Assembly (NCBI GenBank): GCA_003449495.1
Contig: DMHJ01000060.1
Coordinates: forward strand, 1-5,529
Direction: 5' to 3'
Source: Clostridiales bacterium UBA8153
Lineage (GTDB): Bacteria > Bacillota > Sulfobacillia > UBA8153
DNA length: 5,529 bases
The translations under genes were made by a program, and so were the position numbers. Positions 1 through 5,529 of this stretch are shown piece by piece (the first letter of the stretch is position 1; every line of letters starts with the position of its first letter). The notes under the pieces were generated by a model. That model saw nothing but the letters and a program-made list of their open reading frames with translations, had not been told where the DNA came from and made no database searches.

Positions 1-217
1 GGCCCGGGGCCTACCGGTCGTCGCTCTGGTGGGGGGGCTGGGACCCGGGTGGGAGGAGCTGTCCCGCTTGGGCGTCCGGGCGGCCCTGCCTGCGGTGGAT
101 GGACCCATTACTTTGGAGGGCGCTATGCAGAACGCCGCCGCGCTGCTGGAGACGGCGGCCGCCCGCTGTGCCTCGCTACTGGAGGTCGGCGCGTTGCTGG
201 GAGGGGGCGAGCGGTGA
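1..217 (+). CDS. Glycerate kinase, C-terminal fragment (5' end outside window)
   Basis: The reading frame is open from base 2 and ends at TGA 215-217, giving the last 71 residues of a longer protein. The visible part reads LPVVALVGGLGPGWEELSRL near its start, then a segment with AVDGPITLEGAMQNAAALLE. This matches the C-terminus of the bacterial GlxK/GarK-type glycerate kinases, where a P-V-x-A-L-x-G-x-L-G strand and glycine loop is followed by a 'PMSLEEAM.NA..LL' helix. The enzyme phosphorylates D-glycerate with ATP in the cytoplasm, in glycerate/glyoxylate or serine-related metabolism. The end is typical for the family, so the 3' side looks intact; catalytic residues lie upstream of the window. 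The stop overlaps the ATG of the Nudix gene by one base, so the two are probably co-transcribed. Identification rests on recalled family similarity over 71 residues only. Confidence 0.82.
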   Translation, partial: ARGLPVVALVGGLGPGWEELSRLGVRAALPAVDGPITLEGAMQNAAALLETAAARCASLLEVGALLGGGER

Positions 218-639
218 TGCGCCGGGAGGTGTCGTCCGGGGGGGTGGTGTTTCGTCGCCGGGGCACCGTCGTGGAGGTTTTGATGATCTTGGATGCCTAC
301 GGTAAGTGGGCGTTTCCCAAGGGCCTGGTGGAACCCGGCGAAACCCTGGAAGCTGCGGCTTTGCGGGAGATCCGCGAGGAAACCGGCGTTGCCGGTAGCC
401 TACACCGGTATCTCACCCCGGTCCACTACTCCTACATAGACCGGGACGGCCAGCAAGTCGCCAAGACCGCCCACTACTTCCTGGTAGAAGCCGGTTCCTG
501 GGTCCTGACGCCCCAGCCGGCGGAGGTCCGGGAGGCAGCCTGGCTGACCCTGGGTGAGGCCCAGCGGCGGTCGGGATACGACACCCACCGGACTATTTTC
601 GCCGAGGCCGGCAGGGAACTGGAAAACCCTGGCGAATAA
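217..639 (+). CDS. Nudix hydrolase (Ap4A-hydrolase/ADP-ribose pyrophosphatase-like)
   Basis: A 140-residue cytoplasmic protein with a complete Nudix box at residues 36-58: G36, E42, then R50-E51-x-x-E54-E55-x-G57, an exact fit to GX5EX7REUXEEXGU. The glutamates bind the divalent metal that drives cleavage of a nucleoside diphosphate linked to another group X. The preceding SSGGVVFRR strand and the WAFPKGLVEPGE lead-in (residues 31-42) are like diadenosine-tetraphosphate hydrolase-type Nudix proteins, but the substrate cannot be settled from sequence. Length is normal for a single-domain Nudix enzyme. ATG 217 is chosen because GGGAGGGGG at 199-207 gives a good ribosome-binding site about nine bases upstream, and because the protein then begins right at the Nudix fold. 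A longer in-frame start at 49 would run through the kinase gene. The one-base TGATG overlap with the kinase suggests translational coupling. Confidence 0.93.
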   Translation: MRREVSSGGVVFRRRGTVVEVLMILDAYGKWAFPKGLVEPGETLEAAALREIREETGVAGSLHRYLTPVHYSYIDRDGQQVAKTAHYFLVEAGSWVLTPQPAEVREAAWLTLGEAQRRSGYDTHRTIFAEAGRELENPGE

Positions 640-686
640 CTGCGGAGAGTAGCTAGCTGCCCGGGCACTTCCCGTTACTTGACCCT

Positions 687-694
687 GGGAGGTG
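687..694 (+). promoter_or_regulatory. Ribosome-binding site GGGAGGTG deciding the start at 701
   Basis: GGGAGG at 687-692 is a strong Shine-Dalgarno core lying eight bases before ATG 701. The in-frame GTG at 692-694 overlaps this site, so it cannot be the start that the site serves. This favours ATG 701 (or the adjacent ATG 704) for the membrane-anchored protein. Confidence 0.7.
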
Positions 695-700
695 TCCCCC

Positions 701-1354
701 ATGATGAAAAGGGCCCTAGGTTTGGCCGCGCTCCTGTGCCTGCTCGTCCTGGCCGGATGGTGGCTTGCCCCGCGTCTGCTTGGCCCCCCAAGTTATGTAT
801 TCCTGCACCTCATCGAGTCCAACACCCACGGGCTGGCCCGGCTGCCCGCCGGCGAGTTTCCGGCGGCCGCCCATTTCCACGCCGATACCGGTGCCCTGTG
901 GGTCCCCGCCGCCGTCGGACGCAAGACCCCGGTGCTGCTGCTTTACGAGCTGGACTCGTTGGGCCTAAGGACTTATGCCCGCCTGCAGGGTCTAAGGCCG
1001 GGCGCCACCGTGCGCCTGGCCGAGCCGCGTTCGTGGAGAGGCGGGCCGGGCGGTTCCGAGGTCATCGCCGACGGAGAGCGGCTGTTCCGCAGCGACCTTA
1101 GCCTCCAGCGGGTGGAGCGCGACGGCACCGTCCATTTGGAAGCCGGCGGAGGCCGGGTGAAGCTGGCGCCCGGTCAAGGGTGGAGCTGGGCGGTGCTGGA
1201 GCCGGGAGGTCGCCCGGTGGAGGCCATGCCCGGCCCGGCCTGGGAGCAGGCCGTCCGGGAGGCCTTTGCCGCCAACCGCCCCCTCAGCCGGCTTACCGTA
1301 GTGAACTATGGCCGCTGGGATTGGTCCCGGGTGAAAGTGGGTGAGCCCCGGTGA
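701..1354 (+). CDS. Unknown membrane-anchored extracytoplasmic protein, partner of the secreted hydrolase
   Basis: 217 residues; I do not recognise a family. Residues 3-4 are K-R, followed by one hydrophobic helix at about 5-23 (ALGLAALLCLLVLAGWWLA), which looks like a signal anchor or uncleaved signal sequence. There is no lipobox around C13. The rest has no further membrane helix and alternates short beta-like strands with Gly/Pro turns (for example the stretches around residues 74-82 and 135-165). It ends with a Trp/Tyr-rich tail (VVNYGRWDWSRVKVG). The topology inferred is one N-terminal helix with about 190 residues outside the cytoplasm. The gene ends in GTGA shared with the GTG start of the hydrolase (four-base overlap), the standard arrangement for coupled translation, so a role in export, anchoring, folding or control of that hydrolase is a reasonable guess but not shown. 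A 61-base gap with no terminator separates it from the Nudix gene. Confidence 0.8.
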   Translation: MMKRALGLAALLCLLVLAGWWLAPRLLGPPSYVFLHLIESNTHGLARLPAGEFPAAAHFHADTGALWVPAAVGRKTPVLLLYELDSLGLRTYARLQGLRPGATVRLAEPRSWRGGPGGSEVIADGERLFRSDLSLQRVERDGTVHLEAGGGRVKLAPGQGWSWAVLEPGGRPVEAMPGPAWEQAVREAFAANRPLSRLTVVNYGRWDWSRVKVGEPR

Positions 1355-3726
1355 AGCGGGCGCTCCTCATCCTCATCCTGGCCCTGGCGGTGCCGGCCGT
1401 CCGGCCGGCGGCCGCTGCCCCCCGCTACCCGGTGATCCTGGTGGCCCCTCCCGGTGCCACTACCTGGGGGCAGCCCCGGGATGGGCGGGCACCTTCCGGG
1501 CTATACCGGCGCCTGCTACAGGCCGGGTATGTGTCCGGACGCACTCTCTTTGTGTTTGAACACCCGGGCGGCGCCGGGGCGGACCCGCGTAGCGGAGCGG
1601 CCCCGCTCAGCCGTTTGGTCGCCCAGGCCAGGGTGGCGGCTGGGAGCGAGCGGGCGCAGCTGGTCGGCTATAGCTCCGGCGGTCTCACCGTCTGCCACTA
1701 TTTGAAAGGCTATGCCCGGGACCACATCCACACCGCCGTGCTGGCGGCCACTCCGGTCGGCGGCTCATTTCTCGCCACTTACTACCGTGTCCAGTGGGAG
1801 GTCATGCGCCAGGAAGCCGCTTTCCGTGGCGGTTTCCCCTGGCTGTCGTCGCCGGAGATCCCCCGGGCGGCCCGGTCCGGTGCCTTTCCCGCGTTCCCCG
1901 ACGCCGGGAGTTACGTGGCCGCCCGGGCCCACCTGGTCTACGCTCCGCTGTACGGCGAGTACGTGCTGGAGTCGCGCTGGCTGAACCTGCCGGGCCGGCA
2001 GGCGACCGCCCCCAGTTTTGAGGCGTGGTTGGCCCGGTTCCGGCCGCAGCTTTTTGCGGAGTACCTTCTGACCGCCGCGGAGGTCCCTTCAACTTGGGTG
2101 GCTGCCGGCGAGACCAGCCGCAGCTTCTATGAGTTTATGGCCCTCCAGACCGGGCGCCGCCTGTACCTGGTGAAGCGCACCGGGCTCTCCGACCTCCTGC
2201 TGCACGTTTTCTCCGATGGCTACTTGCCGGCCTCTTGGGAGGATGCCCTGCGCCACTACGGGATCAGACTCTTGGAGGTACTGGGCGGGCACCTTTTGCA
2301 CGCCGGCCGGGCCGCCCTCACCTCCACATTCCTGGAGGGCATGGGAGAGCTGGCCGGCTTCAGCCCGGAGGGCCCGGCACTGCACCAGGTGCTGCAGACC
2401 ACCGTGCCCTTGACCGGAGTGCCCCGGTCAGACGGGGCGCCGGGCCGGGTCTCGGTACCCGTGAATGCCGGGCTCCAACGCTGGCACCAGTGGAGAAGGG
2501 AGGGAGGCGGGCCCCGGTTGGTGGTCCTGGGCAGCCGGCTTCCCAACCTCTGGCAGCCCCTTATCCCCACCGCCGGTCCCAACGACTTGGCGGTAGAGGT
2601 AGAGGCCATGCTGCCCCCGCCGGGTCCTGAGGACACCATCCGCATCTGGACCGGGACCTGGGGACCCAACCACTTGACCTTGCTCGGGCGCGCCGACGTC
2701 CAGGAATTCATCGTCCGGGAGTTGACCCGGCGAGTGGAGCCCGCCCGCACGCACCGCCCCTTGGCCGCGCGCACTCCCGCCGAAACCTGGTCCTGGCAAG
2801 AGGCAGGCCGGGTACGCGTGTCTTCGTGGCATCCCACCCAGATCCGGATCACTTCGGAACGACTGGCCGGAGTGCGGGGCGAGCTGGTGGTTGAGTTCCA
2901 GCTGCCGGAGCTGCCGGCGGGTTGGGACTGGCTGCTGGGCGGCGGGGACCGGCAGATGAGCGCGGGTGCGGGCCGGGTCCGGTTCCCCTTGGGTGTAATG
3001 GATAATGAGGCTGTGGTGGGGGTCAGGCCGGCACCCCGGGAGGGCACCGCCGGCCTGTCCAGCGAGCTGGTGAAGGACGTATCCTACCAGGTCCGTTTCA
3101 CGGTAGACAGTGTGGCAGACGCCGCCTCCCCGCCCCCCGTCCCGCGTCCGGACCCCATCCGGGTGGTGCGCACTACCAAACGCACCACCCAGCGCCATGC
3201 TGCCCGCACCTATCACCAGCGCTGGATATGGGACTTGGGCGACGGCACCTTGCTGGAGAGTGACGACCCGGAGCGCACGTCGATGCTGGTGGAACACCGC
3301 TACGCTCGCCCCGGTAGCTACACAGTGCAGGCCACCGCCTACGACAATCACGGCCGGGTCATCCGCCATCTCACCTGGGAGCACCAGGTAGAGGGGACCG
3401 ACACCCATCGCTTCTTTGCCCAGAGCATCGTGGAGCCGGAGGTCAGTGTCACCGTGAAAGGCCCCCGGACCTGGGTTACCGGCCGGCCCGCCGTCTTCCG
3501 GGTGGCAGTGCAAGTGTCCGAAGTTCCCGGTGTCCACCGGGAGGTGGTGAGCATTGACCCGGCCCCCTCCTTCGAGGTGTGGTGGGAACGACCGGGCAGG
3601 TTCACAGTGCAGGCTGCGGCTACCGTGCGCATCACCTACGAGTTCCCGGAACGGAGAGTAACCGTACACAACACTTACGTGGGCTCGGTCAGCGTAGAGG
3701 TGCTGGCACCCGTTATCACCGATTGA
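1351..3726 (+). CDS. Secreted serine hydrolase (lipase/esterase-like alpha/beta hydrolase) with C-terminal PKD domain
   Basis: 791 residues. Residues 1-23 form a Sec signal peptide: K2-R3, hydrophobic core LLILILALAV, then an Ala-rich cleavage region (PAAAAP). Residues about 25-130 are the first half of an alpha/beta hydrolase, with strand YPVILVAPPG and nucleophile elbow G106-Y-S108-S-G110 (serine codon at 1672-1674). The best acid is D412 in GPNDLAVEVEAM and the best histidine H441 in GPNHLTLLGRADVQEFI, both in the usual lipase context, so S108/D412/H441 is the inferred triad. About 280 residues between elbow and acid (140-390) would form a large cap. Residues about 485-590 look beta-rich. 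Residues about 600-690 contain a PKD domain with W627-D-L-G-D-G632 and the RYARPGSYTVQATAYD strand pair, and 695-785 a second, degenerate beta-sandwich. One cysteine only (C115); no sortase motif or C-terminal anchor. GTG 1351 follows GGGTGAG at 1339-1345. Substrate is unknown: lipid or ester, and protein or polysaccharide binding by PKD, are possible. Confidence 0.85.
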   Translation: MKRALLILILALAVPAVRPAAAAPRYPVILVAPPGATTWGQPRDGRAPSGLYRRLLQAGYVSGRTLFVFEHPGGAGADPRSGAAPLSRLVAQARVAAGSERAQLVGYSSGGLTVCHYLKGYARDHIHTAVLAATPVGGSFLATYYRVQWEVMRQEAAFRGGFPWLSSPEIPRAARSGAFPAFPDAGSYVAARAHLVYAPLYGEYVLESRWLNLPGRQATAPSFEAWLARFRPQLFAEYLLTAAEVPSTWVAAGETSRSFYEFMALQTGRRLYLVKRTGLSDLLLHVFSDGYLPASWEDALRHYGIRLLEVLGGHLLHAGRAALTSTFLEGMGELAGFSPEGPALHQVLQTTVPLTGVPRSDGAPGRVSVPVNAGLQRWHQWRREGGGPRLVVLGSRLPNLWQPLIPTAGPNDLAVEVEAMLPPPGPEDTIRIWTGTWGPNHLTLLGRADVQEFIVRELTRRVEPARTHRPLAARTPAETWSWQEAGRVRVSSWHPTQIRITSERLAGVRGELVVEFQLPELPAGWDWLLGGGDRQMSAGAGRVRFPLGVMDNEAVVGVRPAPREGTAGLSSELVKDVSYQVRFTVDSVADAASPPPVPRPDPIRVVRTTKRTTQRHAARTYHQRWIWDLGDGTLLESDDPERTSMLVEHRYARPGSYTVQATAYDNHGRVIRHLTWEHQVEGTDTHRFFAQSIVEPEVSVTVKGPRTWVTGRPAVFRVAVQVSEVPGVHREVVSIDPAPSFEVWWERPGRFTVQAAATVRITYEFPERRVTVHNTYVGSVSVEVLAPVITD

Positions 3727-3741
3727 CGGCCGGACCGGCCG
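3727..3741. repeat. GC-rich inverted repeat directly after the hydrolase stop
   Basis: CGGCC (3727-3731) and GGCCG (3737-3741) are complementary with a five-base loop, beginning at the base after the TGA stop. It could be a small hairpin at the mRNA 3' end. No T-run follows, so it does not meet the pattern of an intrinsic terminator. In such GC-rich DNA a five-pair hairpin may also be chance. Confidence 0.4.
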
Positions 3742-3749
3742 GGACGGTG

Positions 3750-3980
3750 CCAACGCTTCGCCGAGCATCGTGGAGCCACTCTTCGCCTGGAAGGGCGAGG
3801 GGTGGCTCTGCGCCTTGAGAACACGGGAGGGACGAGGGCCCGGTTCTAGCGGTAGCGAAGAGTGCATCGGGACCGGCGCTGTCTCGGGCCAGGAGTGGAG
3901 GTTCGCTTACCGAGAGGCAGAGGGCCCGGGAAGGGGATGAAGACCCAACCGGCGTATTACGTCCAAGCAGTTGGGGGTAA
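3750..3980 (+). ncRNA. Structured non-coding RNA, candidate HEARO / IscB omega RNA without iscB
   Basis: This fills most of the 330-base gap between genes. Seen directly: (a) a 15-pair uninterrupted hairpin, 3773-3787 with 3794-3808, loop TGGAAG; (b) unpaired TTGAGAAC followed by ACGGGAGG at about 3814-3830; (c) a three-way-junction-like domain in which GGGC 3836-3839 can pair with GCCC 3924-3927 and encloses stem CCGGTTC 3840-3846 / GGACCGG 3870-3876 and stem CTGTCTCGG 3879-3887 / CCGAGA..CAG 3910-3920; (d) a 3' hairpin CCCAAC 3944-3949 / GTTGGG 3970-3975 with an inner GGCGT/ACG-CC helix. Three pairs are G.U only if the + strand is transcribed (3780-3801, 3782-3799, 3845-3871), which fixes orientation. 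The TGGAA loop, TTGAGAAC-ACGGGAGG and CCGAGAGGC segments resemble my memory of HEARO RNAs, which act as the guide scaffold (omega RNA) for IscB nucleases. That naming is unverified; structure is surer than identity. Ends are approximate. No IscB, TnpA or TnpB gene is in the window. Confidence 0.68.
3773..3808 (+). other. 15-bp perfect stem-loop inside the candidate RNA
   Basis: GAGCCACTCTTCGCC (3773-3787) pairs along its whole length with GGCGAGGGGTGGCTC (3794-3808), with two G.U pairs, around the six-base loop TGGAAG. It is the strongest single helix in the window. It is followed by TGCGCC rather than a T-run, so it is not an intrinsic terminator; it is best read as the first large helix of the structured RNA. 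Confidence 0.85.
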
Positions 3981-3988
3981 GTTGATCC

Positions 3989-3998
3989 GGGCCGGCCC
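3989..3998. repeat. 10-bp palindrome GGGCCGGCCC at the 3' side of the RNA block
   Basis: A perfect ten-base palindrome about ten bases after the last RNA helix. It mirrors the GGCCGG-type inverted repeat at the 5' side of the same gap (3727-3741). It might mark the end of an inserted element or be chance in GC-rich sequence; nothing else supports a function. Confidence 0.35.
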
Positions 3999-4056
3999 AT
4001 GTTGCCGTCGTCTTCTCGGTTCCGTTGCCATTCTGACCTGATGGGGAATAGGCCAG

Positions 4057-4647
4057 TTGCGTCACACCCTGACAGCTATGTGGCGACTACCGGAAACCCG
4101 CCGGTGGGCAATGCCCTTGGTGGCCATCAATGTCCTGGGGGCCCGGTATGGTTCCTGGTGGTACGCCGCCCAGTTGGCCATCACTCCCTGGTGGCAGTGG
4201 CCGGTGGTGCCGGACTCCCCCTTGTCCGCGCTCCTGTTTGCGTACCTTCTCATATCCTGGTATTGGAGAAGACCGCCCGCGCTGCTGGGAGCCGTGGCCC
4301 GGCTGGGCGCGCTCAAGTATGGGGCGTGGACCGTGGTGATATTCGGCCAGCTGTGGTGGGCCGGGCACGACTTGCTACCGGGGGACTTGCTTCTCTTCCT
4401 GTCCCCTCTGGACATGGTCCTGGAGGCACTTAGCTTTCTCCGTTACTTGCGCCTGCCCGGATGGACGGTGCCGGTGGCCGCGGCCTGGTATGTCTTCAAC
4501 GACCTGGTCGATTATGGGTTCGGGCTCCATCCCGGTCTCCCGGTGCCGGCATACCTCCCCTGGGCGGCAGGAGCTGCGATAGCGCTGGCGGTAGCGTCCA
4601 CGCTGGTGCTGGCCCTCGCTACCATTAGGAAGCCGGGACATGCTTGA
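4057..4647 (+). CDS. DUF1405 integral membrane protein (YpjA-like)
   Basis: 196 residues from TTG 4057. The protein is hydrophobic with about five to six predicted membrane helices and ends in a short basic tail (RKPGHA). Family signature: INVLGARYGSWWYAAQL (residues 24-40), the TPWWQWPVVPDSP segment (43-55), LKYGAWTVV (85-93) and a DMVLEALSFLRYL helix. These match DUF1405, the family of Bacillus subtilis YpjA, at the usual length of about 180-200 residues; no biochemical function is established that I know of. The start is uncertain. TTG 4057 has a modest GGGGA at 4043-4047 about nine bases upstream. ATG 4078, seven codons later, has no evident ribosome-binding site but fits the family's N-terminus slightly better. 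An in-frame TGA at 4039-4041 excludes anything longer. Its last eight bases overlap the next gene, indicating coupled translation. Confidence 0.88.
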   Translation: MRHTLTAMWRLPETRRWAMPLVAINVLGARYGSWWYAAQLAITPWWQWPVVPDSPLSALLFAYLLISWYWRRPPALLGAVARLGALKYGAWTVVIFGQLWWAGHDLLPGDLLLFLSPLDMVLEALSFLRYLRLPGWTVPVAAAWYVFNDLVDYGFGLHPGLPVPAYLPWAAGAAIALAVASTLVLALATIRKPGHA

Positions 4648-5529
4648 AGCGCGTGTGGTCAGCGTGAGCTTGGGTTCCCCAGCTGGGGACTACCGTCTGG
4701 TGATCCGGGGACAGGACTTCCGACTGACGCTTTTGCGCGTAGGGACCGGCGGTCGCCTCAACTCTGCCGGATACCTGATACGTCACTTCGATGGTAACTG
4801 CGCCGCCGTCGGATTGGACGGAGCCAAGCTGGCCTACCGGACCTCTGCGACCCGCTACCCGGTGGCCGAAGGCCAGTGGCTGGCCGGGCTGGCCCGGTAC
4901 ACTCCGGTGGTGGACGGGTCGGGCATCCGGCAGTACTGGGAGCCGGGGGTGGTATCGTGGCTGGAGAGAGAGCACGGGCTGGTGTGGCCAGGGACGCGCG
5001 TCCTCATGCTATCGGCCTTGGACCAGGGGCACCTGGCCGCCGCTTTGGCAGCCAGTGGCGCTTGCCTGCAGGTGGCCGACCCCCTGGTGGCGCTGGGACT
5101 GCCCTTTACCTTCACTTCATTGGCCCGCTTTGAGACCGCCGCCGCATTTACTTTGCCGCTGCTGACTCTATTGCCCCAGGGATTCCTCCATGCCACCGTC
5201 CGTCCCGCCTCCCGCCGCCGGCTGTTCCCCCTGCTTCGTCCAGGCCGCCACCTCCAGGAACTCCTGACCTGGGCCCAGGTGGTGTGCGGCGACGCTCGGC
5301 TCTTGGAGCAGCTGCCGCCCGGACCGTTGGGCGGCAAGATCATACTCACCAATGCACTCACACCGGAACATGCCGGCTCCCTCTTGAGGGAGGGAGCCGA
5401 TTTGGTGGTAGCCATGAGCGCCATCCCGGAAGCCGCTCCGGTAAGTGCCGACTTGGTGGAGGCCGCCTGCGTTGCTTTGGGCGGTCGCCGGCTGGAGGAC
5501 CTGGATGAGCAGGGACGCCGGGCTTGCTT
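4640..5529 (+). CDS. 'Quinate 5-dehydrogenase' family protein of uncertain activity, 3' end outside window
   Basis: ATG 4640 opens a frame that stays open to the window end (296 complete codons). AGGAAG at 4627-4632 is the ribosome-binding site, and the start overlaps the DUF1405 gene by eight bases. Landmarks: VVSVSLGS at residues 6-13, AVGLDG 56-61, TPVVDGSG 88-95, VLMLSALDQ 121-129, then VADPLVALGLP 145-155, CGD 216-218, GKIILTN 232-238 and a C-terminal ADLVEAACVALGG 270-282. This order matches a Clostridia family that genome annotation calls quinate 5-dehydrogenase, usually about 300 residues, so only a few residues are missing. The VLMLSA strand with the following small-residue helix could be the start of a Rossmann-like fold. 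I see neither a clear GxGxxG nor the SKTD-type substrate motif of true shikimate/quinate dehydrogenases, so the name should not be taken as a proven reaction. Cytoplasmic; no signal peptide or membrane helix. Confidence 0.78.
   Translation, partial: MLEARVVSVSLGSPAGDYRLVIRGQDFRLTLLRVGTGGRLNSAGYLIRHFDGNCAAVGLDGAKLAYRTSATRYPVAEGQWLAGLARYTPVVDGSGIRQYWEPGVVSWLEREHGLVWPGTRVLMLSALDQGHLAAALAASGACLQVADPLVALGLPFTFTSLARFETAAAFTLPLLTLLPQGFLHATVRPASRRRLFPLLRPGRHLQELLTWAQVVCGDARLLEQLPPGPLGGKIILTNALTPEHAGSLLREGADLVVAMSAIPEAAPVSADLVEAACVALGGRRLEDLDEQGRRAC

Noticed and set aside
49..216. Longer N-terminus for the Nudix protein
   Set aside because: It would overlap the conserved kinase C-terminus; the added residues are Arg/Gly-rich and unlike any Nudix N-terminus, while ATG 217 has a strong ribosome-binding site.
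640..700. Promoter in the gap before the membrane-anchored protein (TTGACC at 678-683)
   Set aside because: No -10 element lies at the right distance, since the sequence runs straight into the ribosome-binding site and start codon.
2256..3047. 263-residue open frame on the - strand
   Set aside because: Same antisense shadow effect; low-complexity Ser/Pro/Arg composition and no family likeness.
3773..3808. Intrinsic terminator for the hydrolase operon
   Set aside because: The hairpin is strong, but no T-run follows it and further structured sequence continues for about 170 bases.
2428..3867. 479-residue open frame on the - strand opposite the hydrolase gene
   Set aside because: It lies antisense to a strongly supported gene with signal peptide, GYSSG elbow and PKD motif; long antisense frames are expected in GC-rich genes, and its translation has no recognisable domain.
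3716..4000. 94-residue - strand and 79-residue + strand (3579-3818) open frames reaching into the intergenic gap
   Set aside because: Neither has a good ribosome-binding site or protein-like composition, and both cut through the helices that make this block look like RNA.
3750..4056. Riboswitch or T-box controlling the DUF1405 gene
   Set aside because: I could not find the conserved cores of the cobalamin, SAM, TPP, moco or c-di-GMP classes or a T-box sequence, and no terminator/antiterminator pair precedes the gene. An unknown class cannot be excluded.
3999..4433. 144-residue + strand frame overlapping the DUF1405 gene
   Set aside because: The overlapping frame at 4057-4647 matches DUF1405 throughout; this one is a frame shadow with no family features.

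Overview
GC-rich (roughly two-thirds G+C by eye), densely coded, single-strand window. All five complete or partial gene pairs I can check run on the + strand, with short or overlapping junctions, GTG/TTG starts and G-rich Shine-Dalgarno sites. The protein families (a YpjA-like DUF1405 membrane protein and the Clostridia-type family that databases label 'quinate 5-dehydrogenase') point to a GC-rich, probably anaerobic and perhaps thermophilic Bacillota lineage of the Moorella/Desulfotomaculum kind. That placement is inference from family distribution, not from a marker gene.

Layout. (1) 1-217: the C-terminal end of a glycerate kinase. (2) 217-639: a 140-residue Nudix hydrolase with a perfect Nudix box, whose ATG overlaps the kinase stop. 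(3) 701-1354: a 217-residue membrane-anchored protein I do not recognise. (4) 1351-3726: a 791-residue secreted serine hydrolase (alpha/beta-hydrolase with a GYSSG nucleophile elbow) carrying a C-terminal PKD domain; its GTG start overlaps gene 3 by four bases, so the two are probably translationally coupled and work together outside the membrane. (5) 3727-4056: a 330-base gap with no credible gene, but about 230 bases of strong nested RNA structure. I interpret this as a + strand structured RNA, with HEARO (IscB omega RNA) as the best candidate, here standing alone without an iscB gene. (6) 4057-4647: a DUF1405 integral membrane protein. (7) 4640 to the window end: a protein of the 'quinate 5-dehydrogenase' family, overlapping gene 6 by eight bases and cut off near its C-terminus.

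Functionally the window is three short transcription-unit-like blocks: metabolic/housekeeping (kinase plus Nudix), an exported hydrolase with a membrane partner, and a membrane-protein/dehydrogenase-like pair. The structured RNA sits between the second and third blocks and is the most unusual element. I saw no tRNA, rRNA, CRISPR array, transposase or convincing intrinsic terminator.
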